A stretch of DNA of 64,000 nt from an uncultured Prevotellaceae bacterium. GTDB lineage: Bacteria; Bacteroidota; Bacteroidia; Bacteroidales; Bacteroidaceae. The position numbers and the translations under genes were made by a program. Location: positions 58,726 to 122,725 of the forward strand of contig OMXL01000003.1 of assembly GCA_900314985.1 (NCBI GenBank). The letters run 5' to 3'. Positions within the stretch are counted from its first letter, which is position 1. Each line of letters begins with the position of its first letter. Below the pieces are notes generated by a model that saw only the letters and a list, made by a program, of their open reading frames with translations, did not search any database and was not told where the DNA came from. Shown here in pieces: positions 44,717-52,699 of this stretch.

Positions 44717-45001
44717 TGCCGCAACAGCTGTCTCGCTGGTGTATGCAACTGTCTCGCACACAGGAACAGCTGCCTTTCTGATAGCTGGAGCTGGTGAAGG
44801 CTCGGTGAAAGCAAAGTGAAAGGCTAGAGTAGTCCCTTCACTGCGCGAAAGCCCATGCACAGGGCGTTCCGACCCTGTTAGTGAAACGTGGAGGCATTTC
44901 ATTGAAAAAATCAGAAAAGGGGTGCACGAGTGCAGCTAATACAGACACGGGACAGCTGTAGCCAGATACGGGAACAGCTAAGCCAGTGGTGGCTTAGCTG
45001 T
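44717..45001. repeat. ACAGCT-rich degenerate repeat region
   Basis: Repeated words (AACAGCTG, TGTCTCGC, AGCTAATACAGA, CAGATACGGGAACAGC) recur at irregular spacing and form several inverted pairs. The AGCTAATACAGA word is shared with the structured region at 5104-5262. No ORF is credible. Confidence 0.5.
44974..45001 (-). terminator. Perfect 12-bp hairpin after the lipoprotein gene
   Basis: ACAGCTAAGCCA-GTGG-TGGCTTAGCTGT, 23 nt downstream of the stop codon on the minus strand. There is no T run, so termination is uncertain. Confidence 0.5.
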
Positions 45002-45023
45002 ATAAATAGAGGGTTATTTAAGG

Positions 45024-46430
45024 TTAGTTTCCGGATCCGTTCTGTTGCTCGGCTATTCTGTCGAAATCCTCTTGGTCATAGGGATGCAAGCAGATTTGCC
45101 ATCCTTCGACCTCACCACTTGACGTTACGCTTTCCCAAATCTGAATTTCGTCCTTTCCATCAGGAGTCAAATAAACATAATTGGGTAATTGAAGAGTAGG
45201 GTCAGTAAAGAAGCCCTTGTATTCATAGCCCCACTTTACGATTTCTTCTCGCATCTGCTCAAAGGGAAAGAGAGGTCCGTCGTATTGGTAAGTGCACGCT
45301 TTTGCGTTTTTGCCATCTTGCGTTTCATAGAAGTAGATGACCACGAGTTCTCCGCTGGGCCAAAGATTGTGTATTTTCACCCAATCACTACCTATCTGGC
45401 GCATTTCGTATTCCTCATTTATATCGAAGGGTGAATCGTGGATAGCCTCTTCGAGCACATCAAGATTGGTACCAAAGGGTACAATGGGCTCCAGCTTCAA
45501 GCCCTTGGTGTCGTGAGCCTGTTTCCAATCAGCATATTTTTCTCTTGAACCTAAATAGCACTTGTACATCAACTGGGGATGGCAGTCGTAATAGAACATG
45601 GTTTTCTTTCCTGACTCGATATTGACATATTGGCCCCACCATAATTCTTTCCATTCCTGATCATTTTCGTCGTAATAATCAGCATCAAAATACTGTTTTC
45701 CTCTTGCCAAAATAAAGTAAGACGTTGAACCTTTTTCATTAAGGGGTGAAATGACAACTCCCCACGTGTTTTCCTCTTTATAAGTCAGACGCTCGTCCTC
45801 GTTCAGTTGCGGGTTTAGGAAAAGGCCTGTAGGTGCCTTGTCCATCCATATATTTACCTTATTATTAAATTCTTCATCACGATCAATATCTACATCCATC
45901 AGAGTTCCTGCAGCTTTAGGTGTCAGGCTAACCTCTGCCTCGCCGTTTTTGATTTCAACCACCTTACCATCTGTTCCTATTGCTAACAGCGATACCACAC
46001 ACTTGTGTAACTGCTTTATGTAAACTGTAGAGAGATTTTCTTCGCCTACCATTTCCCACGCATCAGTCTTCTCTATTCGACCTTCTTGATATGCCACCAT
46101 CGTGTAGGAGCCATCAGCCAACTCGTTCAGATCAAAATGAATAGGCTCCAGATTCTTTAAGTTTTCTACATACTTCTTTACCAGAACGCCCTGTGCATTA
46201 TATACAAGGAGTGTGGCATCAATATCATAGCCTTCAAATTGCAATGCTTTGTTTACATCTGCGGAGATACCAAGCTCGTTGTAGAGCTCAGCGGTGTTGA
46301 TGGTAACCGCAGCCTTCTTATACACACTTTCTGTTTCTTCATCTTTACTACATGATGTAGCCAGACACACAAATACCAGGCAGCAGACTGCTACTGCCAT
46401 CTTACCGAATAAAATTGTTTTTGAGTTCAT
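45024..46430 (-). CDS. Surface or periplasmic lipoprotein, function unknown
   Basis: A 468-residue lipoprotein: hydrophobic start (VAVCCLVFVCLATSC) with the lipobox Cys followed by SKDEETES, an acidic stretch typical of Bacteroidetes lipoproteins exported to the surface. The mature part begins with a beta domain (DIDATLLVYNAQGVLVKKYV; DLNELADGSYTMVAYQEG) that resembles fimbrillin- or FimB/Mfa-like lipoproteins with FNxL-type turns, then a Trp/Tyr-rich C-terminal half (EWKELWWGQYVNIES). It is transcribed alone, from a -7 box at 46470. Confidence 0.68.
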   Translation of the reverse strand: MNSKTILFGKMAVAVCCLVFVCLATSCSKDEETESVYKKAAVTINTAELYNELGISADVNKALQFEGYDIDATLLVYNAQGVLVKKYVENLKNLEPIHFDLNELADGSYTMVAYQEGRIEKTDAWEMVGEENLSTVYIKQLHKCVVSLLAIGTDGKVVEIKNGEAEVSLTPKAAGTLMDVDIDRDEEFNNKVNIWMDKAPTGLFLNPQLNEDERLTYKEENTWGVVISPLNEKGSTSYFILARGKQYFDADYYDENDQEWKELWWGQYVNIESGKKTMFYYDCHPQLMYKCYLGSREKYADWKQAHDTKGLKLEPIVPFGTNLDVLEEAIHDSPFDINEEYEMRQIGSDWVKIHNLWPSGELVVIYFYETQDGKNAKACTYQYDGPLFPFEQMREEIVKWGYEYKGFFTDPTLQLPNYVYLTPDGKDEIQIWESVTSSGEVEGWQICLHPYDQEDFDRIAEQQNGSGN

Positions 46431-46469
46431 TGTTAATTAATTGAATTGTTAAGATTTAAAATTCGACGG

Positions 46470-46477
46470 CAAAATTA
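46470..46477 (-). promoter_or_regulatory. -7 box of the lipoprotein gene
   Basis: TAATTTTG on the minus strand, 39 nt before the start codon. No -33 box found. Confidence 0.45.
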
Positions 46478-46583
46478 GGACAATTCTGTCATTTCGTTGT
46501 TTCATTGCAGGAAAAATGAGTCTCATTTTAGGAAAAACAGACATTTTCTACCATTTGTAATAGAAAGAAAAAGTTATTTTTAT

Positions 46584-46614
46584 TTTGCAGTTCGCTTTGT
46601 TTGTGCTAACTTTG
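46584..46614 (+). promoter_or_regulatory. mlaE-mlaF promoter
   Basis: TTTG (46584-46587), 19 nt, then TAACTTTG (46607-46614). The start codon follows 9 nt later, so the transcript has almost no leader. It also shows that the in-frame ATG at 46585 cannot be the start. Confidence 0.7.
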
Positions 46615-46623
46615 CAGCGGATT

Positions 46624-47379
46624 ATGATTATAAAACTACTCTATAACTGGTTGACCACGTTCGGTAAGTTCGTGATGCTGATGGGAAGGACGTTCTCCGT
46701 TCCAGAGCGTTTCCGCATGTTCTGGAAGCAGTATGTGAAGGAGATGGCGCAGTTGGGTATCAACTCTATCGGCATTGTGCTATTGATTTCGTTCTTCATC
46801 GGTGCCGTAATCTGTATTCAGATGAAGCTGAACATCCAGTCGCCCTGGATGCCACGCTGGGTCAGCGGATATACCACGCGTGAGATTATGCTGCTGGAGT
46901 TCTCGAGCAGTATTATGTGTCTGATCTTAGCTGGTAAGGTCGGTTCGAACATTGCCTCAGAGTTAGGTACTATGCGCGTGACGCAGCAGATTGACGCCCT
47001 GGACATCATGGGTATCAACTCGGCATGCTACCTGATACTTCCCAAGATACTGGGTATGTTGACCATCATGCCGTTGCTGGTGATATTCTCCAGCGGTATG
47101 GGCATTATGGGCGCCTATGGCACCGCCTACATCGGCCATATCATCGTGCCTGACGACCTGACGTTGGGCTTGCAGCACGATTTCAAGGCGTGGTTCGTCT
47201 GGATGTCAATTATCAAGAGTATGTTCTTTGCCTTTATCATCTCGGCCGTACCATCTTACTTCGGATATACGGTAGAGGGCGGCTCCGTGAATGTGGGTAA
47301 GGCCTCAACGGACGCTGTGGTAAGCTCCAGCGTACTGATACTGTTCTCCGACGTCTTCTTAACACAATTGCTGTCATGA
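46624..47379 (+). CDS. mlaE: MlaE-family lipid transport permease
   Basis: About 251 residues from the ATG at 46624; the longer frame from 46585 is rejected because that ATG lies in the promoter. The protein has five or six membrane helices and the MlaE features LLISFFIGAVICIQMKLNIQ and AGKVGSNIASELGTMRVTQQ followed by IDALDIMGI. MlaE with MlaF moves phospholipid between inner and outer membrane to keep the outer leaflet asymmetric. Its stop overlaps the mlaF start (ATGA). No MCE-domain (MlaD) gene follows here. Confidence 0.92.
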   Translation: MIIKLLYNWLTTFGKFVMLMGRTFSVPERFRMFWKQYVKEMAQLGINSIGIVLLISFFIGAVICIQMKLNIQSPWMPRWVSGYTTREIMLLEFSSSIMCLILAGKVGSNIASELGTMRVTQQIDALDIMGINSACYLILPKILGMLTIMPLLVIFSSGMGIMGAYGTAYIGHIIVPDDLTLGLQHDFKAWFVWMSIIKSMFFAFIISAVPSYFGYTVEGGSVNVGKASTDAVVSSSVLILFSDVFLTQLLS

Positions 47380-48137
47380 TTGAAGTAAAGAATCTATATA
47401 AGAGTTTTGAAGAGAAAGAGGTGCTGAAAGGGATTAGCACGGTCTTTGAGGACGGCAAGATTAACTTGATTATTGGTCAGAGCGGCTCAGGAAAGACGGT
47501 ACTGATGAAGAATCTGGTGGGACTGTTTGAGCCTACCAGTGGCCAGATACTCTACGACGGTCGCGACTTCGTGCACATGACCAAGAAGGAGAAGGTGATG
47601 ATGCGCCGCGAGATGGGTATGATTTTCCAGGCTGCAGCACTCTTCGACTCGCTGACGGTGCTGGAGAATGTGATGTTTCCGCTGGATATGTTCTCTAACA
47701 TGACTTACCGCGAGCGCAAACAGCGCGCCATGTACTGTCTGGAGCGTGTAAACCTGGTGGGGGCAGAAAACAAATATCCTGGAGAGATTAGTGGTGGTAT
47801 GCAGAAACGTGTGGCCATTGCCCGCGCCATCTCCATGAATCCGAAATACCTGTTCTGCGACGAGCCCAACAGTGGCTTGGACCCCAAGACATCGCTGGTC
47901 ATCGACGACCTGCTGCACTCTATCACCCGCGAGTTTAACATGACCACCATCATCAACACCCACGACATGAACTCCGTGATGGGCATCGGCGAGAACATCG
48001 TCTACATCTACGAGGGTCACAAAGAGTGGCAGGGCAACTCCAGCCAGATTATGAACTCGACCAACAAACGCCTCACCGACTTCATCTTCGCCAGCGACCT
48101 GCTGAAGGAAATGAGAGAGGCAGTTACGAAGAAGTAA
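47376..48137 (+). CDS. mlaF: MlaF-family lipid transport ATPase
   Basis: A 253-residue ABC ATPase. Walker A GQSGSGKT (34-41), signature ISGGMQKR, Walker B YLFCDEPNSGLDP. The signature form GGMQKR is diagnostic of MlaF. It is translationally coupled to mlaE by a 4-bp overlap and followed by a hairpin terminator at 48182-48204. Confidence 0.93.
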   Translation: MIEVKNLYKSFEEKEVLKGISTVFEDGKINLIIGQSGSGKTVLMKNLVGLFEPTSGQILYDGRDFVHMTKKEKVMMRREMGMIFQAAALFDSLTVLENVMFPLDMFSNMTYRERKQRAMYCLERVNLVGAENKYPGEISGGMQKRVAIARAISMNPKYLFCDEPNSGLDPKTSLVIDDLLHSITREFNMTTIINTHDMNSVMGIGENIVYIYEGHKEWQGNSSQIMNSTNKRLTDFIFASDLLKEMREAVTKK

Positions 48138-48181
48138 GTGGTGTGTGCGTGCACAAACATTTGACATTAATCAATAATTCC

Positions 48182-48204
48182 GCTGTTTTTCAGCTAAAAA
48201 CAGC
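48182..48204 (+). terminator. mlaF terminator
   Basis: GCTGTTTTT-CAGCT-AAAAACAGC, a perfect 9-bp stem 45 nt after the stop codon. Confidence 0.6.
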
Positions 48205-48210
48205 AATTTC

Positions 48211-48242
48211 CTTGCATAATTGTTCTTTTCGTCGTACCTTTG
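48211..48242 (+). promoter_or_regulatory. Promoter of the 33-residue ORF
   Basis: CTTG (48211-48214), 20 nt, then TACCTTTG (48235-48242). A hairpin AGAGAT-AGCG-ATCTCT lies in the leader at 48255-48270. Confidence 0.65.
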
Positions 48243-48313
48243 CATCAGAAAACAAGAGATAGCGATCTCTAAGAGAAAAGATTTTAAGGATAACAAACAA
48301 TTAAAGAAAGGAA

Positions 48314-48415
48314 ATGAAAATGAAAAAGTTATTGAAAAAATGGTTTAAGAGCGAGGCTTACAATGAGTATTGCATCAATATGGCAAGAATGTATAACTAC
48401 AGAGCAGCCAACTAA
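48314..48415 (+). CDS. Small protein of 33 residues, function unknown
   Basis: ATG at 48314 (or 48320) after the purine-rich AAAGAAAGGAA. The product begins MKMKKLLKKWFKSEAYNEY and ends NYRAAN: a basic amphipathic head, then a polar tail rich in Tyr and Asn. It has its own promoter (48211-48242), a leader hairpin (48255-48270) and a strong terminator starting at its stop codon (48415-48455). This full set of signals around so short a frame argues that the transcript is real. It could instead be a small RNA with a chance ORF. Confidence 0.6.
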   Translation: MKMKKLLKKWFKSEAYNEYCINMARMYNYRAAN

Positions 48416-48455
48416 AAAACGGACCGAATACCCTCAATATTCCGGTCCGTTTTTC
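48415..48455 (+). terminator. Terminator of the 33-residue ORF
   Basis: AACGGACCGAATA pairs with TATTCCGGTCCGTT (one bulged C), followed by TTTTTCTTTTT. It starts on the stop codon. Confidence 0.88.
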
Positions 48456-48516
48456 TTTTTCCCCTCCTGACAGAAAATAATTGCCCTTTGTGTACCATTA
48501 TGTCACAATTATTTTC

Positions 48517-48524
48517 TACCTTTG
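48517..48524 (+). promoter_or_regulatory. nhaD -7 box
   Basis: TACCTTTG, 37 nt before the start at 48562. No -33 box at the normal distance. Confidence 0.5.
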
Positions 48525-48561
48525 CACCCAGAATGAAATATACTATATAAAACATTTGAAC

Positions 48562-49893
48562 ATGTCAGTATTAACGATTTGTATTGTCGCGACCTTCGTG
48601 ACGGGCTATCTGTGTATTGCGTTGGAGAGTATTACAAAAGTCAACAAGGCAGCCATTGCCCTATTGATGTGCGTCTTCTGTTGGACACTGCTGATGGTTG
48701 ACCCCTTCAGCTACTATCCCATGATAGAGGGCAGCGGTGTGATGCACCACGTTGCCGAAGTCATAGAGCACCATCTGGGCGATGCCGGTGGTACACTGTT
48801 TTTCCTGATGGGTGCCATGACGATTGTAGAGATTGTCGACACCAATGGCGGTTTCAACTTTGTGCGCGACACGCTGAAGACGCGCTCTAAGCGGAAGTTG
48901 CTGTGGCGGGTGGCCTTTATGACCTTCTTTCTGTCGGCCATTCTCGACAACCTGACCACCTCTATCGTCATGATTATGGTATTGCGCAAGTTGGTGCAGG
49001 AGCGTGAGGACCGACTGATTTATGCAGCACTGGTCATCATATCAGCCAACAGCGGTGGTGCCTTCTCGCCTATTGGCGACGTAACGACCATCATGCTATG
49101 GATCAAGGGCGTTATCACCACACAGGGTGTACTCAGCGAGATCTTCATCCCATCGCTCATCTCGATGGTGATTCCAGCCTTCATTCTCAGCATGCATCTC
49201 GAAGGCAAGTTTGACAAGGCTCAGAATCTGCCCGCTGCTGAGATTAGCCAGTTCACCAAGGTACAGCGTAACATTATCTTCTGGTTAGGTGTTGGCGGAC
49301 TCGTCTTCGTACCTATCTTTAAGACCATTACCCACCTGCCACCGTTTATGGGCATCCTGCTGGTACTCGGCGTGCTGTGGACCACCACAGAGATTTTCCA
49401 CTACAACACCGCAGAGGACGACACGATGGCCAAGCGCGTCAGCGACATCCTGTCGCGCATCGACCTGTCGACCATCATGTTCTTCTTAGGCATCCTGATG
49501 GCTGTTGCCGTACTGCAGGAGGTTGGCGTATTGACACAGTTGGGCGAGGGTCTCAACGAGGCTTTTGCAGGTAACTACTACGTCATCAACGGCATCATCG
49601 GTGTGCTGTCGTCTATTGTCGACAACGTTCCTCTGGTAGCAGGTTGCATGGGAATGTACCCCGTTGCTGCTGATGGTGCGATGGCTGTTGACGGTATCTT
49701 CTGGCAACTGCTGGCCTACTGTGCTGGCGTGGGCGGATCGATGCTGATTATCGGCTCTGCCGCAGGCGTTGTCGTCATGGGCTTGGAGAAGATTACCTTC
49801 GGCTGGTATATGAAGAAGATTACATGGATTGTCTTCGTAGGCTACATGGCAGGTATCCTGACCTACTGGGTAGAGAAGGTACTGTTCTTCTAA
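48562..49893 (+). CDS. nhaD: Na+/H+ antiporter NhaD
   Basis: An inner-membrane exchanger of 443 residues from the ATG at 48562; the open frame runs back to 48481, but that part spans the promoter. Family marks are GGTLFFLMGAMTIVEIVD, ILDNLTTSIVMIMVLRK with the NLTTSI motif, SANSGGAFSPIGDVTTIMLW and SSIVDNVPLVAG. The two DN(L/V) repeats are the inverted-repeat halves of the ion-transporter superfamily. About 11-12 helices. It stands alone and ends before a hairpin shared with the converging dehydrogenase gene. Confidence 0.93.
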   Translation: MSVLTICIVATFVTGYLCIALESITKVNKAAIALLMCVFCWTLLMVDPFSYYPMIEGSGVMHHVAEVIEHHLGDAGGTLFFLMGAMTIVEIVDTNGGFNFVRDTLKTRSKRKLLWRVAFMTFFLSAILDNLTTSIVMIMVLRKLVQEREDRLIYAALVIISANSGGAFSPIGDVTTIMLWIKGVITTQGVLSEIFIPSLISMVIPAFILSMHLEGKFDKAQNLPAAEISQFTKVQRNIIFWLGVGGLVFVPIFKTITHLPPFMGILLVLGVLWTTTEIFHYNTAEDDTMAKRVSDILSRIDLSTIMFFLGILMAVAVLQEVGVLTQLGEGLNEAFAGNYYVINGIIGVLSSIVDNVPLVAGCMGMYPVAADGAMAVDGIFWQLLAYCAGVGGSMLIIGSAAGVVVMGLEKITFGWYMKKITWIVFVGYMAGILTYWVEKVLFF

Positions 49894-49897
49894 TATA

Positions 49898-49932
49898 GAG
49901 GTGAGAGGTGAGAAGCTAGAGGTGAGAGAATA
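49898..49932. repeat. Short tandem repeat GAGGTGA
   Basis: Imperfect GAGGTGAGA units between the nhaD stop and the following hairpin. Confidence 0.6.
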
Positions 49933-49933
49933 G

Positions 49934-49961
49934 AAAAGGGCGCTGATTGCAGCGTCCTTTT
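49934..49961. terminator. Bidirectional terminator between nhaD and the dehydrogenase gene
   Basis: AAAAGGGCGCTG-ATTG-CAGCGTCCTTTT between converging genes; U-rich ends occur on both strands. Confidence 0.8.
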
Positions 49962-49964
49962 CTG

Positions 49965-50915
49965 TTATACTATGTTCTGTGGCTTGCCGTCTAGGAAGGC
50001 ACGGACATTACCAATGGCGACTTGTAGCAGCCGGATGCGCGCTTCTGTCGATGCCCAGGCAATATGTGGGGTAATGAAGGCGTTAGGCTGGCCAAGCAGC
50101 GGATTGTCTGCCTTAGGAGGTTCCTCAGTCAGCACGTCAGCACAGAAGGCGGCAAGTTTCTTCGCAGCTAATGCGTCGGCTACAGCCTGGTCGTCCACCA
50201 GCGGACCACGTCCTGTATTGATGAGGATGGCGGAGGACTTCATCAGGCGTAGGGTCTCTATATTAATAAGGTGGCGCGTAGTCTCCGTCAGCGGACAATG
50301 CAGCGAGAGTACATCTGCCGTGCTGAGCAACTCTTCCAAAGACACCTTCTCAACGCCAGCAGGCAGAACGTCTGCAGCCTTGCTGGTCAATGCCCTTACC
50401 TTCATGCCGAAAGCCAGCGCAATCTCAGCCACGCGACGTCCGATGTTGCCCAGTCCGACAATACCGAAAGTCTTTCCTGCCAGTTCCATGTGTGGGAAGT
50501 CCCAGTAGCAGAAATCTGCATTGGCTGTCCAGCGTCCCTGGCGGTTCTGCATGGCATAATACTCCGTGCGGTTGGTTACGGTCAGCAGATGAGCAAACAC
50601 CATCTGTGCCACACTCTCAGTGCTATAGGCGGGTACGTTGGTTACCACGATGCCTCGCTCATGGGCGTAGGCCACATCCACCACGTTATAGCCCGTTGCC
50701 AACACACCTATATATTTAAGGTGGGGCAGTTGCTCCATCTCCTTCTTGCCAAGAATCACCTTATTGGTCAGCACGATATCTGCCTCAGCGGCCCGTGCCA
50801 CCGTCTCACTCGGTGCCGTGCGATCATAGACCGTCACTGTCCCCATCTGCTCCAGCTCCTTCCATGTCAAATCACCAGGATTAGCTGAGTAGCCATCAAG
50901 TATCACAATCTTCAT
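49965..50915 (-). CDS. D-2-hydroxyacid dehydrogenase (glycerate dehydrogenase-like)
   Basis: A 316-residue NAD-dependent cytoplasmic enzyme. The Rossmann motif is GIVGLGNIGRRVAEIA (about 149-164). The catalytic Arg lies in INTGRGPLVDD, the Glu in the EEPPKADNPLL segment, and the His in FITPHIAWAS. The YNVVDVAYAHERGIVVTNVP sequence fits the glycerate/hydroxypyruvate branch, but substrate cannot be fixed from sequence alone. It converges with nhaD and diverges from the nucleoside kinase gene, whose promoter abuts its own. Confidence 0.9.
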   Translation of the reverse strand: MKIVILDGYSANPGDLTWKELEQMGTVTVYDRTAPSETVARAAEADIVLTNKVILGKKEMEQLPHLKYIGVLATGYNVVDVAYAHERGIVVTNVPAYSTESVAQMVFAHLLTVTNRTEYYAMQNRQGRWTANADFCYWDFPHMELAGKTFGIVGLGNIGRRVAEIALAFGMKVRALTSKAADVLPAGVEKVSLEELLSTADVLSLHCPLTETTRHLINIETLRLMKSSAILINTGRGPLVDDQAVADALAAKKLAAFCADVLTEEPPKADNPLLGQPNAFITPHIAWASTEARIRLLQVAIGNVRAFLDGKPQNIV

Positions 50916-50943
50916 AAGCCTAGATTTTTTGTTTCAGATGGTG

Positions 50944-50951
50944 CAAAGATA
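50944..50951 (-). promoter_or_regulatory. Dehydrogenase gene -7 box
   Basis: TATCTTTG on the minus strand, 28 nt before the start codon. It is 10 bp from the -33 box of the divergent kinase promoter. Confidence 0.5.
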
Positions 50952-50960
50952 GCATTTTAT

Positions 50961-50991
50961 TTTGTTATTTCATGAAAAATGCGTATTTTTG
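50961..50991 (+). promoter_or_regulatory. Nucleoside kinase gene promoter
   Basis: TTTG (50961-50964), 19 nt, TATTTTTG (50984-50991). The in-frame ATG at 50979 lies between the boxes, so it is not the start. Confidence 0.75.
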
Positions 50992-51011
50992 TGGCAAAAT
51001 TTCTCGACACC

Positions 51012-52691
51012 ATGTTACAAATCCGCTGCAAGAACAACAACGTCACCAAGAGTTTCCCTGAGGGAACCTCACTGCTGGACATCTATCAGGAGTTTGCCGA
51101 CGAGATCAAGCTGCCCTACCCTGTCGTATCAGCTAAAGTAAACAACGCCTCGCAAGGTCTGAAATTCAGAGTATTCCAAAACCGCGACGTAGAATTTCTG
51201 GATGCCCGTCAAGGCAGTGGCCATCGTGTCTATGTGCGCTCGCTGTGCTTCCTGCTCTACAAGGCTACGCAGGACGTTTTTCCTGGCTCGAAGCTATTCA
51301 TCGAGCACACCATCTCGCGCGGATACTATTGTAACTTCAAGAAGAAGGGCAACGAAGTGCTGACGGAGAGTGACGTGGAGCTTATCTGCAACCGCATGCA
51401 AGAGATAGTCAATCTGGACATGCCCTTCCGTCGTACCGAAGCCACCAACGAGGAAGCCATCCGCGTCTTTGCCGAGCGTGGATTTGCTGACAAGGTGAAG
51501 CTGTTAGAGACCAGCGGTCAGATCTATAGCGACTACTACACGCTGGGCGACACCGCCGACTACTACTATGGCCCGCTGGTACCCAGTGCAGGTTATCTGA
51601 AAGTGTTTGGTCTGGAGCCCTACCACGACGGCATGCTGTTGCGCGTGCCCGACTGGAATAATCCAACCATTCTTGCTGAGAAGGTTGACATGCCCAAGAC
51701 CTACGAGATGTTTGCGGAGAAGACACGCTGGGATATCATTATGCGTCTGTCGAATGCCGGCGATGTGAACAAAGCCATCCTCAAAGGTCATGCCTCTGAA
51801 CTGATTCAGGTCAGTGAGGCCTTGCAGGAAAAGAAGATTGTGCAGATTGCCGAGGATATCGAGCGCCGTTTCCACGCTGAGGAGAACCCTATCCGTCTGG
51901 TGCTTATCACGGGTCCGTCATCCTCTGGTAAGACGACATTCTGCAAGCGTCTGAGCATCCAGCTGCTGGCCTGCGGTCTGCGTCCGCTGTCGTTCTCTAC
52001 CGATGACTATTTCGTCAACCGCGTAGATACACCCAAGTTGCCCAATGGCGACTACGACTTCGACAACATTGAGGCTGTAGACTACCACCTGTTAGAAGAC
52101 CACCTGACCCGTCTGATGAAGGGTGAGCGCGTAGAGGTGCCGGAATACAACTTCTCTACTGGCAAGCGCGAGTGGAACGGCAAGAAGCTGAAGTTGGCAG
52201 GCGACACGGTACTGATTATCGAAGGCATCCATGCCCTGAACCCCCTGTTGACACAGCAGATTGATGACTCACTGAAATATAAGGTATATATTTCTGCGCT
52301 GACCAGCATCTCGCTAGATGACCACAATTGGATTCCTGTACACGACAACCGTCTGCTGCGCCGCATCATCCGCGACTACAACAAGGGCGCCTTCACTGCC
52401 CAGGAGACTATTGCCCAATGGAAGAACGTATGTCAGGCAGAAGACAAATGGATATTCCCCTATCAGGAGACTGCCGACGTCATGTTCAACTCAGCGCTCA
52501 ACATTGAGTTTGCCGTACTGCGCACCCATGCAGAAATCATTCTCTCGTCAGTACCTAAGAACTGTCCGGAATACAGTGAGGCGCACCGACTGCTGAAGTT
52601 CATCCACTACTTCCTGCCAGTCAGCGACAAAGAGATACCACCCACCAGCATTATGCGTGAGTTCCTGGGTGGCTCAAGTTTCAAATATTAA
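51012..52691 (+). CDS. Nucleoside kinase with TGS-like and uridine-kinase-like domains
   Basis: A 559-residue protein from the ATG at 51012, chosen because the upstream ATG is inside the promoter. The N-terminus (LQIRCKNNNVTKSFPEGTSL) is TGS/ubiquitin-like; residues about 60-230 resemble the second additional domain of threonyl-tRNA synthetase (IEHTISRGYYCNF). The C-terminal half is a phosphoribulokinase/uridine kinase domain with GPSSSGKTT (301-309), FSTDDYFVNR and VEVPEYNFSTGKR. The fusion is known in Bacteroidetes and Firmicutes. It probably phosphorylates uridine or a related nucleoside; the role of the synthetase-like part is unknown. Confidence 0.88.
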   Translation: MLQIRCKNNNVTKSFPEGTSLLDIYQEFADEIKLPYPVVSAKVNNASQGLKFRVFQNRDVEFLDARQGSGHRVYVRSLCFLLYKATQDVFPGSKLFIEHTISRGYYCNFKKKGNEVLTESDVELICNRMQEIVNLDMPFRRTEATNEEAIRVFAERGFADKVKLLETSGQIYSDYYTLGDTADYYYGPLVPSAGYLKVFGLEPYHDGMLLRVPDWNNPTILAEKVDMPKTYEMFAEKTRWDIIMRLSNAGDVNKAILKGHASELIQVSEALQEKKIVQIAEDIERRFHAEENPIRLVLITGPSSSGKTTFCKRLSIQLLACGLRPLSFSTDDYFVNRVDTPKLPNGDYDFDNIEAVDYHLLEDHLTRLMKGERVEVPEYNFSTGKREWNGKKLKLAGDTVLIIEGIHALNPLLTQQIDDSLKYKVYISALTSISLDDHNWIPVHDNRLLRRIIRDYNKGAFTAQETIAQWKNVCQAEDKWIFPYQETADVMFNSALNIEFAVLRTHAEIILSSVPKNCPEYSEAHRLLKFIHYFLPVSDKEIPPTSIMREFLGGSSFKY

Positions 52692-52699
52692 CTCCCTTA

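Noticed and set aside
44520-44902. Small overlapping frames of 65-79 codons on both strands
   Set aside because: They fall in the inverted-repeat region; the peptides mirror the repeats and none has a promoter or conserved motif.
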